A program made the position numbers and the translations under genes. A DNA stretch of 64,000 nt from positions 337,488-401,487 of the forward strand of contig NZ_BFAG01000003.1 in the NCBI RefSeq assembly GCF_002897375.1, given 5' to 3'. Under the pieces are notes generated by a model. The model did no database searches, was not told the DNA's origin, and was given only the letters and a program-made list of their open reading frames with translations. Below are positions 59,316 to 64,000 of the stretch, one piece after another (position 1 is the stretch's first letter; each line of letters begins with the position of its first letter). The DNA comes from Deinococcus aerius (lineage in GTDB: Bacteria > Deinococcota > Deinococci > Deinococcales > Deinococcaceae).

Positions 59316-59359
59316 GGCGGCGGGGTCTCCCCCCACCGCCCCCTGCCCGGCCCGTTCTC

Positions 59360-63165
<3,806 letters not shown>

Positions 63166-63186
63166 CTCGGGGGAAAGAGCGGCCAA

Positions 63187-63584
<398 letters not shown>

Positions 63585-63649
63585 AGTGGCGCACCACACG
63601 CCACGGCGATCCGGGGCGAGACAATCCGGGCCAGCGCAATCTGGGGCAA

Positions 63650-63817
<168 letters not shown>

Positions 63818-63824
63818 CCAGCCC

Positions 63825-63899
<75 letters not shown>

Positions 63900-63909
63900 C
63901 TTCGGAAAT

Positions 63910-63937
63910 GCGGCCCGCGACCGTTGGGCCGCGTTTT
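63910..63937 (+). terminator. Terminator of the tRNA operon
   Basis: GCGGCCC (63910-63916) pairs with GGGCCGC (63926-63932), followed by GTTTTC. After it a TATGCT near 63973 may be the -10 of a gene beyond the window. Confidence 0.85.
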
Positions 63938-64000
63938 CACTTGTGTCATCGTCGGTGCCCGTATGCTGCTTACGCCCGTCTCCCCCGGGGGACTTCTCGA

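Overview
The window is chromosomal DNA of a Deinococcus-like bacterium (phylum Deinococcota). The basis is uniformly high GC, a Deinococcus-type gene set (futalosine-route mqnB, azlCD, RNase R with long disordered tails, PASTA pseudokinase, T-box before valS), and more than twenty genes whose start codon lies only 5-9 nt after a TANNNT -10 box, the leaderless-mRNA layout known from this genus. I used that box to choose several start codons.

Layout. 0.06-3.9 kb: rnr. 4.0-11.5 kb: single enzymes (APP1 phosphatase, SDR, esterase, S8 protease, NlpC/P60-like protein, Rieske protein, FG-GAP protein, VOC dioxygenase). 11.6-14.7 kb: membrane protein and class-A beta-lactamase-like protein. 14.7-19.3 kb: prs, YdcZ-type transporter, SMI1 protein, dnaJ and trpS, the last behind a leader-peptide attenuator. 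19.2-21.0 kb: lysE-type exporter and tdh. 21.1-26.7 kb: small proteins, mqnB, flotillin plus NfeD, pdxH, DUF4388 protein. 26.7-30.3 kb: a T-box leader reading into a NUDIX gene and valS. 30.4-34.1 kb: NIF3-like protein, cysteine desulfurase, PASTA pseudokinase. 34.5-40.5 kb: azlCD, AraC regulator, dehydrogenase and amino-acid ABC permease, split from the substrate-binding protein by a TnpB element. 40.6-46.2 kb: thioredoxin-like protein, PadR/HAAS pair, a three-gene ADP-ribose/nucleotidyltransferase unit and two unknown genes. 46.3-52.1 kb: TetR, corrinoid-binding-like protein, cytochrome c, amidotransferase-globin fusion, sppA, an AT-rich membrane gene. 52.2-59.3 kb: pepF and a pst operon (pstS-C-A-B, HAD, phoU) behind four tandem 11-nt PHO-box repeats. 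59.4-63.2 kb: heterodimeric ABC exporter. 63.4-63.9 kb: four-tRNA operon.

The strongest regulatory observations are three RNA or DNA switches that can be read directly: the trpS attenuator (leaderless 12-residue peptide with three Trp codons, then mutually exclusive hairpins and a terminator), the valS T-box that also controls a NUDIX hydrolase, and the pstS PHO-box array. The most unusual gene content is the coupled ART-like/ADP-ribosylglycohydrolase/nucleotidyltransferase unit, the amidotransferase-like/truncated-globin fusion, and the 1,271-residue RNase R. Long intergenic gaps mostly hold a C/T-rich hairpin repeat family. No rRNA, CRISPR array, prophage or replication origin was seen.
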